Notes: generated from the letters alone by a model not told the origin. Numbered from the stretch's first letter, positions 46,498 through 55,150 are shown. The stretch is 60,534 nucleotides of DNA from an uncultured Alphaproteobacteria bacterium (GCA_902613845.1 CACMIW010000005.1:1-60534), one strand, 5' to 3'. Numbers and translations are program-made.

Positions 46498-47662
46498 GCT
46501 AATATCTTTCAAACTTGCGCAAAAAATAATTATTCGGGAAAAAAAGAAGTTATTTCAAGAGTCTAAGATTAAATTAAAGGAAGCACATAATACAGTAGCA
46601 TCAAGAACAATTACTTCACCAATAAATCTACCCTTACAAAATACTGCAGGATTAGATGGTTATATTGTTTCTAATAAAAATCTCAACAAAGTGTCAATAT
46701 CTAATAAGCTTCTAAATGCTGGACATTCATATAAAAGATTAAATCATAATTTAGCCTATAAAATAAATACAGGAGGTATTATCCCACAAAACTTTAAAAA
46801 TTTTATTTCATTAGAAAACGCAAAAGTTGAGGGGAAAAATCTATTAGTCCAATATTCAAAAATATCTAATAAAGATATAAAAAAAAAAGGTGAGGATTTA
46901 AAAAAAAATAAAATATTGATAAAAAAAAATGAAAAAATTGATTTCATAAAAATTGCATTACTTTCATCAGTAGGGATAACAAATTTATGGGTATATAAAA
47001 CTTTGAGAGTTGCTGTCGTATCCTCAGGAAATGAATTAATAAAATCTGGCAAAAAAATAAATGATCATCAAGTATATGACTCAAACAAATATCAAATAAT
47101 TCATTTTTTAAAGAAATTTAATATAAGTGTTCATGACTTAGGTATTTTAAAAGACGATGAAATAAAAGTTGATAAATTTTATAAAAAAAATCAAAATAAA
47201 TTTGATATTATAATTAGTTCAGGTGGCTCCTCATTTAGCTCTAAAGATTACATATCGTCATATCTAAGTCAAAACACTGAACTTCTTTTTAAATATGTAA
47301 GAATTCAACCAGGTCGACCTGTAATTTTTTCAAAACTAAAATTCAATTATTATTTTTCACTTCCAGGAAATCCATTAGCTGTTTTCACTAATTTATTTTT
47401 TTTAGTAAGTTTATTTATAGATCCTTCTCGCAAAGATAATTCTAGCATCACCAAATTTTACCAATCTGGATTTTCAGAAAATAAAAAATCTAATTTAACA
47501 AAATTTTATCGTGTGAAATTATCTAAAAATATACTTTATACTCATAACTCAAAAGGTTCTGCAAAACTAATTTCTCTTTCTGAGGCAGATGGGCTAGCGT
47601 TTGTCCCTGAAGGAAATGATAAAATTAAAAAAGGCGAAAAGATTAGATTTATTGAATTTTAA
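46484..47662 (+). CDS. moeA: Molybdopterin molybdenumtransferase
   Basis: 392 residues from ATG 46484, which lies inside mobB; the longer TTG frame from 46466 is unlikely. Motifs: NTAGLDGYIV, VSSGNELIKSG, ISSGGSSFSSKDY and QPGRPVIFSKL with SLPGNPLAVFTN. It inserts molybdate (or tungstate) into adenylylated molybdopterin. Its 3' end overlaps the convergent tusA-like gene by 14 bases. moaA-E and mogA are not in the window. Confidence 0.93.
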   Translation: MKTPRLISFKLAQKIIIREKKKLFQESKIKLKEAHNTVASRTITSPINLPLQNTAGLDGYIVSNKNLNKVSISNKLLNAGHSYKRLNHNLAYKINTGGIIPQNFKNFISLENAKVEGKNLLVQYSKISNKDIKKKGEDLKKNKILIKKNEKIDFIKIALLSSVGITNLWVYKTLRVAVVSSGNELIKSGKKINDHQVYDSNKYQIIHFLKKFNISVHDLGILKDDEIKVDKFYKKNQNKFDIIISSGGSSFSSKDYISSYLSQNTELLFKYVRIQPGRPVIFSKLKFNYYFSLPGNPLAVFTNLFFLVSLFIDPSRKDNSSITKFYQSGFSENKKSNLTKFYRVKLSKNILYTHNSKGSAKLISLSEADGLAFVPEGNDKIKKGEKIRFIEF

Positions 47663-47870
47663 ATTTGATATTTACTAAATTCCCATTTTTTTTTAGTGAA
47701 ATGATCTCATATTTTTTTTCTTCACAAAAATTTCTAAAGTCAAATTGCGATAACGGGTCATCACTTTCTATTGTAAGAACATCATTTTTTTTTAACTTTT
47801 TTATAAATTTTTCAGCTTTTAAGACAGGTATAGGGCATTCAAAGCCTTTAGTATCTAGATAATAATCCAT
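47649..47870 (-). CDS. TusA/SirA/YedF-family sulfur carrier-like protein
   Basis: 73 residues with the family motif GFECPIPVLKAEKFIKK; Cys12 in Cys-Pro-x-Pro is the sulfur-carrying residue. The rest (VLTIESDDPLSQFDFRNFC) fits the small IF3-like fold. TusA relays sulfur from IscS to several targets, including molybdenum cofactor synthesis in E. coli. Placed here between moeA and the regulator of formate dehydrogenase, a role in feeding sulfur to FdhD or molybdopterin is plausible but inferred. Confidence 0.85.
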   Translation of the reverse strand: MDYYLDTKGFECPIPVLKAEKFIKKLKKNDVLTIESDDPLSQFDFRNFCEEKKYEIISLKKNGNLVNIKFKIQ

Positions 47871-47897
47871 TTACATATATATTTATTTTAAAAATAC

Positions 47898-48779
47898 ATG
47901 GAAATAAAGAATTTAGAAATTATTTTAGCTCTAGATAGTGAAAAACATTTCAATAGAGCAGCAGAAAAATTAAAAATATCACAACCTGCTTTATCTATGA
48001 AGCTTAAAGCTCTAGAAAATGAAATAGGGGTTAGATTAGTAAAAAGAGGAAAGAACTATATTGGATTAACCTCTGAGGGGGAAATTTTAAAGGAACGATT
48101 TAAAAATATTGTCAAAGAGTACACTAATATAAAACAGTTAAGCTCCGAGTTAAAAAACAATTTAACTGGAAATTTAAGAATAGGTGTTATTCCTACCGCT
48201 TTATTGGAAGTTTCTTTTTTATTAAATAGTTTTGTTAAAAAATTTACAAATGTCAAATTGCAAGTAATTTCTATGTCCTCTAATGAAATTGATAAAAATC
48301 TTCATGATTTCAAATTAGATTTAGGGATAAGTTATTTAGAAAATGAACCAATATTAGGAGTTGAGAAGATACCTTTATATAAAGAAACATATTTTCTCAT
48401 ATCTAAAAAAAAGAATTTAATAAATAAAAAGAAATTAAAATGGCAAGAAATTGGTAATTTAGATCTATGTTTAATTTCTAAAGAAAATCAATTTAGAAGA
48501 ATATTAGATGCTGTTTTTAAAGAAAATAATATTAATCCGCGGGTATTAATTGAGTCAAACTCTATGACTCATATTTACTCTCATGTAAATAGTTCGGAAT
48601 TTTCAACAATTATGCCATATATATTTACTCAGTCATTTAACTACGATGAGAATACAAATTTTATTCAATTAATTTCTCCTGAAATATCTCATAAGGTAGG
48701 TATAGTTCATATTGATGATAATCGCCCATCACCTATTAAAAATAACTTTTTAAAATTCTTAAAAAGCTTTAATAAGTAA
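47898..48779 (+). CDS. LysR-family transcriptional regulator
   Basis: 293 residues. An N-terminal winged helix-turn-helix (NRAAEKLKISQPALSMKLKALENEIGVRLVKRG, about residues 17-49) and a C-terminal periplasmic-binding-protein-like effector domain. It lies directly upstream of the formate dehydrogenase genes on the same strand. LysR-type regulators (for example FdsR) control FDH operons in other proteobacteria. A 25-base palindrome sits between it and fdhB. The effector is unknown; formate or a related C1 signal is an inference. Confidence 0.92.
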   Translation: MEIKNLEIILALDSEKHFNRAAEKLKISQPALSMKLKALENEIGVRLVKRGKNYIGLTSEGEILKERFKNIVKEYTNIKQLSSELKNNLTGNLRIGVIPTALLEVSFLLNSFVKKFTNVKLQVISMSSNEIDKNLHDFKLDLGISYLENEPILGVEKIPLYKETYFLISKKKNLINKKKLKWQEIGNLDLCLISKENQFRRILDAVFKENNINPRVLIESNSMTHIYSHVNSSEFSTIMPYIFTQSFNYDENTNFIQLISPEISHKVGIVHIDDNRPSPIKNNFLKFLKSFNK

Positions 48780-48782
48780 TAC

Positions 48783-48807
48783 TTATCAATTAATTACTTT
48801 TTGATAA
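48783..48807 (+). promoter_or_regulatory. Inverted repeat between lysR and formate dehydrogenase genes
   Basis: TTATCAA at 48783-48789 and TTGATAA at 48801-48807, perfect 7-base arms with an 11-base centre. The end of the array is 35 bases before the fdhB start. LysR regulators bind interrupted dyads of about this geometry, so this is a candidate operator. It could instead be a weak terminator of lysR, but no T-run follows. Confidence 0.45.
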
Positions 48808-48842
48808 TTGAAACTTAATAAAAAATTACTAAATTAAATCAA

Positions 48843-50540
48843 ATGAAAAACTCACAAAATAAGATTCATCCAGGTTCTGGTAGAAGAAAAGCATTAGAAT
48901 TCAACAAGGGTCGCCAAAGTGATGACCAGTCAATTGATGATCTTAAAAACCTTATACCTAATGAATATTTTAGACAAAGGGATATGCTTATTGAAAGCCT
49001 TCACTTAATTCAAGACCATTATAAATGTCTTAAACCAAAACATTTAACAGCACTGTCCGAATTAACAAATTTACCTTTAACTGAAATTTACGAGACTGCA
49101 TCATTCTATGCTCACTTTGATATTTATAAAGAGGATGATATCAGCCCACCTGAAACAACAATTAGAGTTTGTGATGGTATTACATGTGAGATGAACGGAT
49201 GCAAAACTTTAGAAAAAAATTTAAGTGATAGCGTATCCGCTAATGTGAGAGTAGTTAGAGCACCTTGCATGGGAAGGTGTCATCAAGCACCAGTAGTTGA
49301 GGTAGGAAAAAAACATTTTGTAAACGCAGATGTAAGTGTAGTTCAAAAAGCCTTAGAGGAGCAAGATACAAAACCGGTTATACCAAATTACATTAGCTAT
49401 GACGATTATGTAAAAAATGGTGGATATAAAATTCTAAATGATTGTATTGAAAATAAAAAAGACCCAATGAAGCTAATAGAAGAAATGGAGCAATCAGGTT
49501 TGAGAGGTCTTGGTGGTGCAGGATTTCCAACTGGTAGAAAATGGAGATTTGTCAGAGCAGAAAATAAACCCAGATTAATGGCAATTAATGGAGATGAGGG
49601 TGAACCAGGAACTTTTAAAGACCATCATTATCTTACAAGAGATCCTCATAGATTCCTTGAGGGAATGCTAATAGCTGCATGGGTTGTTGAGGCAACAGAT
49701 GTATATATATACATGCGAGATGAGTACCCTGATGTAATAAAGTTTTTAAAGAAAGAAATTAAAATTTTAGAAGAAAAAAATTTAAATATTAAAACAAGAA
49801 TTCATTTTAGAAGAGGAGCTGGCGCCTACATTTGTGGTGAAGAGTCATCAATGTTAGAAAGTTTAGAGGGTAAAAGAGGCTTACCTAGACATAAACCTCC
49901 ATTTCCATCTCAAGTAGGACTTTTTGGTAGACCAACATTAATACACAATGTTGAAACAGTTTTTTGGGTAAGAGAGATTTTGGAAAAAGGTGCTGTCTGG
50001 TTTAGTAGTCATGGTCTCAATGGCAGGAAAGGTCTAAGAACGTTCTCTGTGTCGGGAAGAGTAAAAAACCCTGGTGTTAAGTTAGCTCCAGCAGGGATCA
50101 CAATAAAACAACTTATTGAAGAGTATTGTGGTGGTATTCAAGAGGGTCATACATTTAAAGCATACTTGCCTGGAGGAGCCTCTGGAGGAATACTTCCTGC
50201 AAAATTAGATAACATTCCACTTGATTTTGACACGTTACAAGAGCATGGATGTTTTATAGGTTCAGCTGCTGTAGTCGTTTTATCCGACAAAGATAACATG
50301 AAAGATATTGCCAAAAATTTAATGTTCTTTTTCCATGATGAAAGTTGTGGTCAATGTACTCCATGCAGAAACGGAACTGAAAAAGCTCTTAAACTTATGA
50401 ACCAATCATCTTGGGATGTAGACCTTTTAAAAGAATTATCATCAGCAATGATGGACGCTTCTATATGTGGTTTAGGACAAGCTGCTCCAAATCCAATGCT
50501 TTCTGTTATTAAACACTTCCCAGAGGAGGTAACCAACTAA
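48843..50540 (+). CDS. fdhB: NAD-dependent formate dehydrogenase beta subunit (NuoE-NuoF fusion, FDH1B type)
   Basis: 565 residues. Residues about 35-175 are NuoE-like with a [2Fe-2S] site at Cys110, Cys115, Cys142 and Cys146. Residues about 190-565 are NuoF-like: FMN loop GLRGLGGAGFPTGRKW (219-234), the NAD-binding GDEGEPGTFKD, and a [4Fe-4S] site at Cys502, Cys505, Cys508 and Cys542. It takes electrons from the alpha subunit and reduces NAD+. The fused 24-kDa part and overall length match the FDH1 beta subunit of Methylorubrum, not the FdsG+FdsB pair. It overlaps fdhA by 1 base. Confidence 0.94.
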   Translation: MKNSQNKIHPGSGRRKALEFNKGRQSDDQSIDDLKNLIPNEYFRQRDMLIESLHLIQDHYKCLKPKHLTALSELTNLPLTEIYETASFYAHFDIYKEDDISPPETTIRVCDGITCEMNGCKTLEKNLSDSVSANVRVVRAPCMGRCHQAPVVEVGKKHFVNADVSVVQKALEEQDTKPVIPNYISYDDYVKNGGYKILNDCIENKKDPMKLIEEMEQSGLRGLGGAGFPTGRKWRFVRAENKPRLMAINGDEGEPGTFKDHHYLTRDPHRFLEGMLIAAWVVEATDVYIYMRDEYPDVIKFLKKEIKILEEKNLNIKTRIHFRRGAGAYICGEESSMLESLEGKRGLPRHKPPFPSQVGLFGRPTLIHNVETVFWVREILEKGAVWFSSHGLNGRKGLRTFSVSGRVKNPGVKLAPAGITIKQLIEEYCGGIQEGHTFKAYLPGGASGGILPAKLDNIPLDFDTLQEHGCFIGSAAVVVLSDKDNMKDIAKNLMFFFHDESCGQCTPCRNGTEKALKLMNQSSWDVDLLKELSSAMMDASICGLGQAAPNPMLSVIKHFPEEVTN

Positions 50541-53302
50541 TGTCAGAAAATATTAAATTTAAAATTGATGGCAACGAATATGTAGCTAATAATGACGAGT
50601 CGATTTGGGACGTTGCAAAAAAAAATAACATAGATATCCCTCATCTCTGTTACTCACCTGAGCCAGGTTATCGAGCAGACGGAAATTGTAGAGCATGTAT
50701 GGTTGAAATTAAAGGAGAGAGAACTCTTGCAGCGTCGTGTATTCGTAAACCTACTGAAGGCATGGAGGTTACAGTTAACTCTTCAAGAGCAGAAAAATCA
50801 CGATCTATGGTTTTTGAACTTCTTGTGTCTGATCAACCAGAAAAAAATAATTCTCCTGACCCTGAGTCAAAGTTTTGGAATTGGTCTGAAAAATTAGGTG
50901 TTAGTGATAGTCGTTTTCCTAGTAAAGATAAAATAGAGTTAGACAGATCTCATAAAGCGATGAGTGTTAATTTAGATGCATGTATAAATTGTAATTTATG
51001 TGTTAGAGCTTGCCGTGAAGTACAAGTAAACGACGTAATCGGAATGGCATACAGAGGGTCAACAGCAAAGGTAATATTTGATTTAGATGACCCAATGGGT
51101 AATAGTACTTGTGTTGCTTGTGGAGAATGTGTTCAAGCTTGTCCAACAGGAGCATTAATGGAGTCCTCCTTAGTTGATAATGAGGGAAAAAGAGACTCTT
51201 ATTCAGATAAAGTAGTAGAGAGTGTTTGTCCTTATTGTGGTGTAGGATGTCAAACTGAAGTACACGTAAAAGACGATAAAATATTGTACGTTGATGGTAA
51301 AAACGGACCTGCCAATGAAAATAGATTATGCGTAAAAGGTAGATTTGGTTTTGACTATATCAATCATGATGGAAGACTCACTAAACCATTAGTGAGAAAA
51401 GCTGGTGTTAAAAAAGACCCAAATCTTGAAATTAAAGATGCTGATATCTATGATTATTTTGAACAGACTACTTGGGAAGACGCAATCGAAAGAGCTTCAT
51501 CTGGTCTTTTAAATTTGAAAGAAGATCATGGACCAAAAAGTTTGGCTGGTTTTGGTTCAGCAAAGTGCTCTAATGAAGAAGCTTATTTATTTCAAAAATT
51601 GGTAAGAGTTGGTTTTGGATCAAATAATGTAGATCACTGTACTAGACTTTGTCACGCATCTTCTGTTGCAGCGCTGATGGAATGTGTAAACTCTGGAGCT
51701 GTATCAGCTCCTTTTATGTCAGCATCTGATGCTGACTGTGTCATTGTTATAGGTGCAAGGCCTACTGAAAACCATCCGGTTGCAGCAACGTATCTAAAAC
51801 GTGCAGCAAAAAGAGGATCCAAGTTAGTTGTTATGGATCCAAGAAAACAAGGCTTAACAAAACATGCCACATATAACTTGCAATTTAAAGCGGGCACTGA
51901 TGTTGCAATGCTCAACGCACTTTTATTTACCATTGTTGAAGAGAAACTTTATGATGAACAATATATTCAAGGACAAACAGAGGGCTTTGAAAAATTACAA
52001 GAAGAGATAAAAGATTTTTCACCTGAAAAAATGGAAGCTATTTGTGGCATTAAAGCTCAAGAGTTAAGAGAAGTTGCCAGAATTTATGCTAAATCAGAGA
52101 GATCCATTATCTTTTGGGGCATGGGAGTATCTCAACATGTGCATGGAACAGACAATGCTAGATGTCTAATTGCTTTGGCTTTAACCACAGGACAGATTGG
52201 AAGAGAAGGCACAGGTTTACATCCTCTTAGAGGACAAAATAATGTTCAAGGTGCATCTGATGCCGGATTAATTCCAATGGTCTTTCCTGATTACCAGTCA
52301 GTTGAAGATGGGAGTATCCATCAAAAATATGAGAATTTTTGGAAGACAGGTCTTGATGATAAAAAAGGTTTAACTGTCGTTGAAGTTATTAACAAAATTT
52401 TAGAAGATGAAATTAAAGGTATGTATATTATGGGCGAAAACCCTGCAATGTCAGATCCTGATCAAAATCATGCTAGAGCAGCATTAGCTAAATTAGAACA
52501 TTTAGTTGTTCAAGACATTTTCATGACTGAAACTGCCTGGCATGCAGATGTAATCTTACCTTCATCAGCCCATGCTGAAAAAACTGGAACTTATACAAAT
52601 ACTAACAGACAAGTCCAATTAGGTCGCCAAGCAGTAACACCTCCTGGTTCAGCCAGACAAGATTGGTGGATTACTCAAGCTATAGCTCAAGGTATGGGAT
52701 TAGATTGGAGCTATTTACATCCAAGAGATATTTTTAATGAAATGGCTCAAGTAATGCCTTCATTAAAAAATATTACTTATGAACGACTAGAAAATGAAAA
52801 TTCTGTTACATATCCTTGTGATGATCCAAACAAACCCGGAAATGAGATTATATTCAATGAAAATTTTCCAACTGCAAATGGAAGGGGAAAAATAGTACCT
52901 GCTAAACTAATACCACCAGCAGAACTACCAGATGACGACTACCCGATGATATTAACAACAGGAAGATTATTAGAGCATTGGCATACTGGTTCTATGACAA
53001 GAAGAGCAAATGTTTTAGATCATATAGAACCTGAAGCTATAGTGAGTATGAATAGATGGGACATGAAAAGAATGACAATTAATCCAGGAGATCAAGTTTT
53101 AGTTAAGACAAAAAGAGGATCGCTAGCTATTAAGGTCAGAAGTGACAGAGAAATTCCTGAGGGTATGGTTTTCATGCCATTTTGTTTTGCTGAGGCTGCT
53201 GCAAACGTACTTACAAACCCGCAGTTAGATCCGATTGGTAAAATTCCTGAGTTTAAGTTTAGTGCAGCAAGTGTTGAAAAAATTCAAACTTCAGTCAACT
53301 AA
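50540..53302 (+). CDS. fdhA: NAD-dependent formate dehydrogenase alpha (catalytic) subunit, Mo/W-bis-MGD
   Basis: 920 residues. N-terminal [2Fe-2S] domain (Cys37, 50, 53, 67); two [4Fe-4S] sites (Cys148/151/154/158 and Cys191/194/197/201); a further [4Fe-4S] cluster at Cys230/233/237/264; then the bis-MGD catalytic domain. The active-site Cys371 followed by His372 (CTRLCHASS) is the formate-oxidising residue; there is no in-frame TGA, so no selenocysteine. It oxidises formate to CO2. Metal (Mo or W) cannot be told from sequence. No stand-alone delta or gamma gene is seen. Confidence 0.95.
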   Translation: MSENIKFKIDGNEYVANNDESIWDVAKKNNIDIPHLCYSPEPGYRADGNCRACMVEIKGERTLAASCIRKPTEGMEVTVNSSRAEKSRSMVFELLVSDQPEKNNSPDPESKFWNWSEKLGVSDSRFPSKDKIELDRSHKAMSVNLDACINCNLCVRACREVQVNDVIGMAYRGSTAKVIFDLDDPMGNSTCVACGECVQACPTGALMESSLVDNEGKRDSYSDKVVESVCPYCGVGCQTEVHVKDDKILYVDGKNGPANENRLCVKGRFGFDYINHDGRLTKPLVRKAGVKKDPNLEIKDADIYDYFEQTTWEDAIERASSGLLNLKEDHGPKSLAGFGSAKCSNEEAYLFQKLVRVGFGSNNVDHCTRLCHASSVAALMECVNSGAVSAPFMSASDADCVIVIGARPTENHPVAATYLKRAAKRGSKLVVMDPRKQGLTKHATYNLQFKAGTDVAMLNALLFTIVEEKLYDEQYIQGQTEGFEKLQEEIKDFSPEKMEAICGIKAQELREVARIYAKSERSIIFWGMGVSQHVHGTDNARCLIALALTTGQIGREGTGLHPLRGQNNVQGASDAGLIPMVFPDYQSVEDGSIHQKYENFWKTGLDDKKGLTVVEVINKILEDEIKGMYIMGENPAMSDPDQNHARAALAKLEHLVVQDIFMTETAWHADVILPSSAHAEKTGTYTNTNRQVQLGRQAVTPPGSARQDWWITQAIAQGMGLDWSYLHPRDIFNEMAQVMPSLKNITYERLENENSVTYPCDDPNKPGNEIIFNENFPTANGRGKIVPAKLIPPAELPDDDYPMILTTGRLLEHWHTGSMTRRANVLDHIEPEAIVSMNRWDMKRMTINPGDQVLVKTKRGSLAIKVRSDREIPEGMVFMPFCFAEAAANVLTNPQLDPIGKIPEFKFSAASVEKIQTSVN

Positions 53303-53831
53303 TTAAAAAAATACTTATAATATCTTTGATCGGTATGTCTTTTATATAAACAATTAAAGCTATAAGAACTATTATTAGAAAATTAATTGTCATTATAAAA
53401 CGAAATAAATTAAAATTTGATCTATTAAAATCTGCTTCATCTTCAAGAACTAGCAATGATTTGTTCTGTTGTATTGATGATTGATTATCTAATTTATGAA
53501 AAATACTTAAATCCCCGTCAAGTTTCTTATTAATCGGTTCCTGAAATTTTTCGTAAATTGATTTATTTTTTAGAAATGTATCAATATTATTAAGTTTTTT
53601 TTCTAAAGATTCAATTTTTGATTTTAGATCATCAAAATCAGATTTATTTTTTAAGTTACTTATTTTAATTTTAGGTGATGGTTCATCAAAATTTGGATTA
53701 TAGTCTTTATTTTCTAGCTGATTTTTAATTTCAGCTAATGAGTCTAAAATTTTTTTTGATTTTTCTTCATTTAAACTTTGTGTATTATTTTTTGAGGTAT
53801 CTCTCCCAAATTGATCTATATCCGAAACCAT
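53295..53831 (-). CDS. Unknown coiled-coil protein with C-terminal membrane helix
   Basis: 178 residues from ATG 53831; a TTG at 53858 would extend it by nine. The first 140 residues are charged and contain a heptad-like coiled coil (about 75-100, DLKSKIESLEKKLNNIDTFL). Residues about 150-175 form one hydrophobic helix near the C-terminus, so it is probably an inner-membrane protein with most of its mass in the cytosol. The stop overlaps fdhA by 8 bases. I recognise no family. Link to formate dehydrogenase is only by position. Confidence 0.6.
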   Translation of the reverse strand: MVSDIDQFGRDTSKNNTQSLNEEKSKKILDSLAEIKNQLENKDYNPNFDEPSPKIKISNLKNKSDFDDLKSKIESLEKKLNNIDTFLKNKSIYEKFQEPINKKLDGDLSIFHKLDNQSSIQQNKSLLVLEDEADFNRSNFNLFRFIMTINFLIIVLIALIVYIKDIPIKDIISIFLIS

Positions 53832-53907
53832 GTATTTTAAGCTTAATGTAAGTATCAAAAATAATCAATTGTATGTGTTTAATGTTTGATTTTTAAATTA
53901 CAATTTA

Positions 53908-53983
<76 letters not shown>

Positions 53984-54024
53984 ATTGTGTTATTATTTAT
54001 ATTAAAATCTAGAATAAACAATAT

Positions 54025-54747
54025 TTAAAAAGTACTAATTTTGAAATGATATGCAGCAATTGCTAGAGAATTTGCTGCATTATAACTATCAATACCATCT
54101 ACATTTATTTGAGGGATGCTTATTTTAAAGTCACTCTTTGCTAAAATATTTCTTCTAATCCCTTTTCCTTCATTTCCTATGATGATGACAGATTTTTTAT
54201 CAAAATTAAATTCTCTATTCATTTCTTCACCACTCATATCTAGGGAATAAGTCCAATAGCCAGATTTTTTTAGAACTTCTATTGTTCTGTTAATATTTTT
54301 AGAAACGTGATATTTCAACACTTCAACGGCTCCAGACGAGGTTATTGAAGTTACATCGTTAATATCTGCAGAAGAATGCTCTGATAGTAATAAACCATCA
54401 GCTCCCATCAAAAGAGCTGTTCTTATAATGTTTCCAATGTTATTTTGGTCTGTAATCTGATCAGCAATAATAATAAGAGATTTTTCGGTGTTTATGATTA
54501 TTTCCTCTAAATTGGAGGGTTTATACTTTTCTCTTCGTATAACTATATCACTGATAAATCTATCATTTTTAATACCAAGTCTATTAAAATCGTTTTTATT
54601 TATTAAGTTTGTCTTATTATTTAGTTTATTTTGCTCTATCAACTTTGCAAAAGCAGATTTTCTCTCAATATTTATAAAAATTTCAATAATTTTATCTGGG
54701 TTATGAATTATACAACTAGTACAAGAATTAACCCCTGAAATAAGCAT
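54025..54747 (-). CDS. SPOUT (TrmH/SpoU) RNA 2'-O-methyltransferase
   Basis: 240 residues. SAM-knot motifs: NIGNIIRTALLMGADGLLL, VIIIGNEGKGIRR and SYNAANSLAIAAYHF, the three SpoU motifs in order. A short N-terminal substrate-binding domain (about 1-85) opens with INIERKSAF. It methylates ribose 2'-OH in tRNA or 23S rRNA (RlmB or TrmH type); the target is not decided from sequence. It lies between tRNA-Thr and tRNA-Tyr. Confidence 0.9.
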   Translation of the reverse strand: MLISGVNSCTSCIIHNPDKIIEIFINIERKSAFAKLIEQNKLNNKTNLINKNDFNRLGIKNDRFISDIVIRREKYKPSNLEEIIINTEKSLIIIADQITDQNNIGNIIRTALLMGADGLLLSEHSSADINDVTSITSSGAVEVLKYHVSKNINRTIEVLKKSGYWTYSLDMSGEEMNREFNFDKKSVIIIGNEGKGIRRNILAKSDFKISIPQINVDGIDSYNAANSLAIAAYHFKISTF

Positions 54748-54781
54748 TGTTTTAAATAACAGTAAAAATTAACTAAGTCTA

Positions 54782-54810
54782 TTGACTTTCAAAGACAATT
54801 ATCTATTAAT
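54782..54810 (+). promoter_or_regulatory. Candidate promoter of the tRNA-Tyr/tRNA-Gly/tuf unit
   Basis: TTGACT at 54782-54787 (5/6 match to -35) followed 16-17 bases later by TATTAAT (54804-54810), a moderate -10. Transcription would start near 54817, about 17 bases before tRNA-Tyr. Visual match only. Confidence 0.5.
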
Positions 54811-54833
54811 CAACACCTGATTTTAAACACTTT

Positions 54834-54919
54834 GGAGGGATGGCCGAGTGGTTAAAGGCGGCAGACTGTAAATCTGTTCACGCAAGTGTACGTAGGTTCG
54901 AATCCTACTCCCTCCACCA
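54834..54919 (+). tRNA. tRNA-Tyr (anticodon GTA)
   Basis: Class II cloverleaf with long variable arm: acceptor GGAGGGA/TCCCTCC, anticodon loop CTGTAAA (GTA), variable arm with TTCACGCAAGTGTACG, T-arm TAGG..CCTA, discriminator A at 54916 and encoded CCA at 54917-54919. First gene of the tRNA-Tyr, tRNA-Gly, tuf series. About 105 bases separate it from tRNA-Gly, in which I see no gene. Confidence 0.95.
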
Positions 54920-55024
54920 CTTTTTTTCACTTTTCTTATTGAATTTTAAAGAAAAATTAGTAGTTTATCGGAACTCACAAGGATTTGATTTTGTGAATGT
55001 TTTGAAGTGGTTACCCGCTAAATC

Positions 55025-55098
55025 GCGGGTGTAGCTTAATGGTAAAGCTCCAGCCTTCCAAGCTGGCTACGAGGGTTCGATTCCCTTCACCCGCTCCA
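55025..55098 (+). tRNA. tRNA-Gly (anticodon TCC)
   Basis: Cloverleaf: acceptor GCGGGTG/CACCCGC, anticodon loop CTTCCAA (TCC) closed by CCAGC/GCTGG, T-arm GAGGG..CCCTT, discriminator T at 55095 and encoded CCA at 55096-55098. The leader just upstream carries ACCCGCT (55013-55019), a copy of the tRNA's own 3' acceptor strand. tuf follows after 52 bases, the common tRNA-tuf arrangement. Confidence 0.95.
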
Positions 55099-55150
55099 AG
55101 TACATTGAAAAAATTAAGTAATAGATATTAAAAAGAGGTAACAACTTAAA

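Noticed and set aside
51652-51933. 93-residue open frame opposite the formate dehydrogenase alpha gene
   Set aside because: It lies wholly inside the conserved fdhA coding region on the other strand, has no recognisable motif and looks like a codon-bias shadow.
50540-53302. Selenocysteine in formate dehydrogenase
   Set aside because: The active-site codon is an ordinary cysteine codon (Cys371) and the frame has no internal TGA.
54840-55034. Plus-strand frame starting MAEWLKAADCKSVHASVRRFESYSLHH
   Set aside because: This is the translation of tRNA-Tyr, a known false gene.
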